Below are positions 62,500 to 64,000 of a stretch of DNA of 64,000 nt, piece by piece. Under the pieces are notes generated by a model. It made no database searches and was not told the DNA's origin. It was given only the letters and a program-made list of their open reading frames with translations. Origin of the DNA: Kutzneria viridogrisea (GTDB lineage: Bacteria; Actinomycetota; Actinomycetes; Mycobacteriales; Pseudonocardiaceae); contig JACJID010000002.1 of the NCBI GenBank assembly GCA_014138725.1, positions 448,001 to 512,000 on the forward strand. Direction: 5' to 3'. The number at the start of each line of letters is the position of its first letter. The first letter of the stretch is position 1. The position numbers and the translations under genes are program-made.

Positions 62500-63537
62500 G
62501 TGGTGCGACGGAGTTGGGTTCCCGGTTTTGTGGCGCTGTCGGCGATCTGGGGCAGCAGCTTCGCGCTGATCAAGATCGCGGTGGACGCCGGTGTCGCGCC
62601 GCCGTGGGTGGCGCTGTGGCGCTGCCTGTTCGGCATGCTGACGCTCTGGCTGATCTGCGCGGTCCAGGGCGCGCGGCTGCCCCGCGACCCGCGCGCCTGG
62701 GGGCACGCCGCGGTGATCGCGCTGCTGCTCAACTCGGTGCCGTTCATGCTGGTCGCCTACGGGGAGACGCGGATCAGCTCGGTGCTGGCCGGGGTGTGGA
62801 ACGCCGTCACCCCGCTGGCCACGCTGGTCTTCGCGCTGGCGCTGGTGCGCAGCGAGCGGCCGACTCCCCGGCGGCTGCTCGGTCTCGGCCTGGGCTTCGT
62901 CGGCGTGCTGGTCGTGCTCGGCGTGTGGCAGGGGGTCGAGTCTGGCGTGCTCGACGGCACGTTGGCCTGCCTGGGTTCGACCGCCTGCTACGGCGCGGGT
63001 TTCGCCTACACCAAGAGGTTCTTCTCGGGACGTCCCGAGTCGGCTTCGGTGCTGTCGGCGATGCAGATCACCAGCGCGACCGTCCAATTGGGACTGATCG
63101 CGCCGGTGACCGCAGGTGCGCCGAGTTGGCCGGGCCTTCCCGCGATGACCGGCCTGCTGGTACTGGGCGCGGTCAGCACGGGTGTCGCCTACGTCGTGAA
63201 CTTCCGGGTGATCCGCGTCGCCGGGTCCACGGTGGCCTCGACCGTGACCTACCTGACCCCGGTGTGGTCCACCGCGTTCGGCTGGCTGCTGCTGGGCGAA
63301 CCGCTGTCCTGGAACACCCTGGCCGGTGCGGTGCTAGTCGTCGGCGGGGTGGTGCTCACGCGCGGCCCAGGCGGGCAGCGGCTCGCGGGCGGCCAGCCAG
63401 TCGGCGGGCACCGGGCCGTGCGCGCCGAGCAGCCCGCCGACGATGGCGCCGGTGGTGTCGACGTCCCCGCCAACACGTACGCAGGCGGTGATCCCGGCAC
63501 GGAAGTCGGTCAGGTGCGTGGCGGCGGCCCACAGTGA
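62500..63537 (+). CDS. EamA/DMT-family transporter with extended tail
   Basis: The first 285 or so residues form two EamA repeats with ten membrane helices: GFVALSAIWGSSFALIKIAV, GVWNAVTPLATLVFALALV, AGFAYTKRFF, STVASTVTYLTPVWSTAFGW and LLLGEPLSWNTLAGAVLVVG. EamA proteins usually end near the equivalent of VLTRGP. Here the frame runs on for about 60 residues without membrane character, antisense to the ADP-ribosylglycohydrolase gene, and stops at 63537. The GTG start is used. It probably exports a metabolite under LysR control. Confidence 0.82.
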   Translation: MVRRSWVPGFVALSAIWGSSFALIKIAVDAGVAPPWVALWRCLFGMLTLWLICAVQGARLPRDPRAWGHAAVIALLLNSVPFMLVAYGETRISSVLAGVWNAVTPLATLVFALALVRSERPTPRRLLGLGLGFVGVLVVLGVWQGVESGVLDGTLACLGSTACYGAGFAYTKRFFSGRPESASVLSAMQITSATVQLGLIAPVTAGAPSWPGLPAMTGLLVLGAVSTGVAYVVNFRVIRVAGSTVASTVTYLTPVWSTAFGWLLLGEPLSWNTLAGAVLVVGGVVLTRGPGGQRLAGGQPVGGHRAVRAEQPADDGAGGVDVPANTYAGGDPGTEVGQVRGGGPQ

Positions 63538-64000
63538 GAACGGCACGGTGTCCTGCGCGATGACCCGTGACCCGTTGCCCAACTCGTGGGCGGCCTCTTC
63601 CGCTGTGCTGCCAACGAGTTCGCGGGCGCGCTCGATGCCGCGGCGCGTCTGGCCCGCGTCCAAGGCACGGGCCACGGCGTCCAGGAGTTCTTGCGGGGCA
63701 AGGGATTCGACCGCGAGCAGGGCGGCAGCCACCGCCACGGCGACAGCACCGGCCACGCCCTCGGGGTGCAGGTGCGTCACCTGTGCCGACAGCGCGGCCT
63801 GCTCGGCGGCCCGCACCGGGTCACCGGCGAAGAACGCGCCGAGCGGGGCCACCCGCATCGCGGCGCCGTTGCCACAGGAACCCGTGCCGCCAAAGGCTTC
63901 CGCGGACACGGTGGCCCACGGCTCGCCCTGCCGGATGCGGCGCAGGGTGACCACGGCGCCCGCGCCGTAGCCCCGGTAGGGCTCGCAGCGTTCGGCGAAC
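63334..64000 (-). CDS. ADP-ribosylglycohydrolase family protein, 5' end outside the window
   Basis: The frame is open to the right edge, so the N-terminal part is missing. The visible 222 residues include CEPYRGYGAGAV, GGTGSCGNGAAMRVAPLGAF and ARELVGSTAEEAAHELGNGS. The metal-binding end VGGDVDTTGAIVGGLLGA is typical of DraG/ARH enzymes, which remove ADP-ribose from proteins or other acceptors. It overlaps the convergent transporter gene by 204 bases. Confidence 0.85.
   Translation of the reverse strand, partial: FAERCEPYRGYGAGAVVTLRRIRQGEPWATVSAEAFGGTGSCGNGAAMRVAPLGAFFAGDPVRAAEQAALSAQVTHLHPEGVAGAVAVAVAAALLAVESLAPQELLDAVARALDAGQTRRGIERARELVGSTAEEAAHELGNGSRVIAQDTVPFSLWAAATHLTDFRAGITACVRVGGDVDTTGAIVGGLLGAHGPVPADWLAAREPLPAWAAREHHPADD

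Overview
The window is GC-rich, densely coded actinobacterial DNA, most likely from the Pseudonocardiales. This is inferred from base composition, frequent GTG starts and gene order; I cannot name a genus. A central block keeps the gene order known around relA in mycobacteria and their relatives: hisS, an MBL hydrolase, a membrane cyclophilin, relA, apt, secF, secD, yajC, ruvB, ruvA, ruvC, yebC, pdxT and pdxS. Two interruptions stand out. A two-component pair and a small membrane protein sit between the cyclophilin and relA. A permease, azlCD and a vapBC-type module sit between pdxT and pdxS.

Layout. 0-2.5 kb: an F420-dependent luciferase-like oxidoreductase and a deoxysugar-type C-methyltransferase. 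2.6-10.7 kb: three tandem, translationally coupled large ATP-binding LuxR (LAL) regulators. 10.7-29.5 kb: the hisS-relA-sec-ruv-pdxT block, split by a 0.7 kb tandem repeat array and by a zapE-like gene remnant nested in repeats. 29.5-34.5 kb: amino acid permease, AzlCD exporter with a divergent XRE-cupin regulator, toxin-antitoxin pair and pdxS. 34.7-45.2 kb: an EF-G-like GTPase, a DUF389 protein, a LemA-like protein, a very large HAMP-repeat hybrid kinase divergent from a SpoIIE-type phosphatase, and a membrane protein. 45.2-48.6 kb: three exported enzymes (PHB-depolymerase-like esterase, GH18 glycosidase, D-Ala-D-Ala carboxypeptidase). 48.6-55.2 kb: two DUF917/HyuA gene pairs and an NCS1 permease, in which one HyuA copy has lost its nucleotide-binding motifs. 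55.3-64 kb: regulators (TetR, Lrp, MmyB-type XRE, LysR) with an aldo/keto reductase, NudC, a macrolide-type glycosyltransferase with a candidate leader peptide, a GNAT enzyme, a DMT transporter and a 5'-truncated ADP-ribosylglycohydrolase.

The most striking non-coding signal is a set of dispersed repeats, nearly all just 3' of genes. One family has a strict 21-bp period around GAGTCCCG: about 31 direct copies follow the response regulator, and small or inverted sets lie near 26.7, 27.4 and 59.7 kb. A second family has a strict 22-bp period (core GTGTCGG...TTCCGGTAC) arranged as inverted arrays near 1.1, 26.9/27.3 and 46.3 kb. A third consists of 50-60 bp near-perfect palindromes containing CATGAAAGTGCC or its variant, next to stop codons. 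The best functional candidates for follow-up are the leader-peptide/anti-Shine-Dalgarno arrangement before the glycosyltransferase and the paired active/degenerate HyuA-DUF917 modules. No tRNA, rRNA, CRISPR array, insertion sequence or replication origin was recognised.
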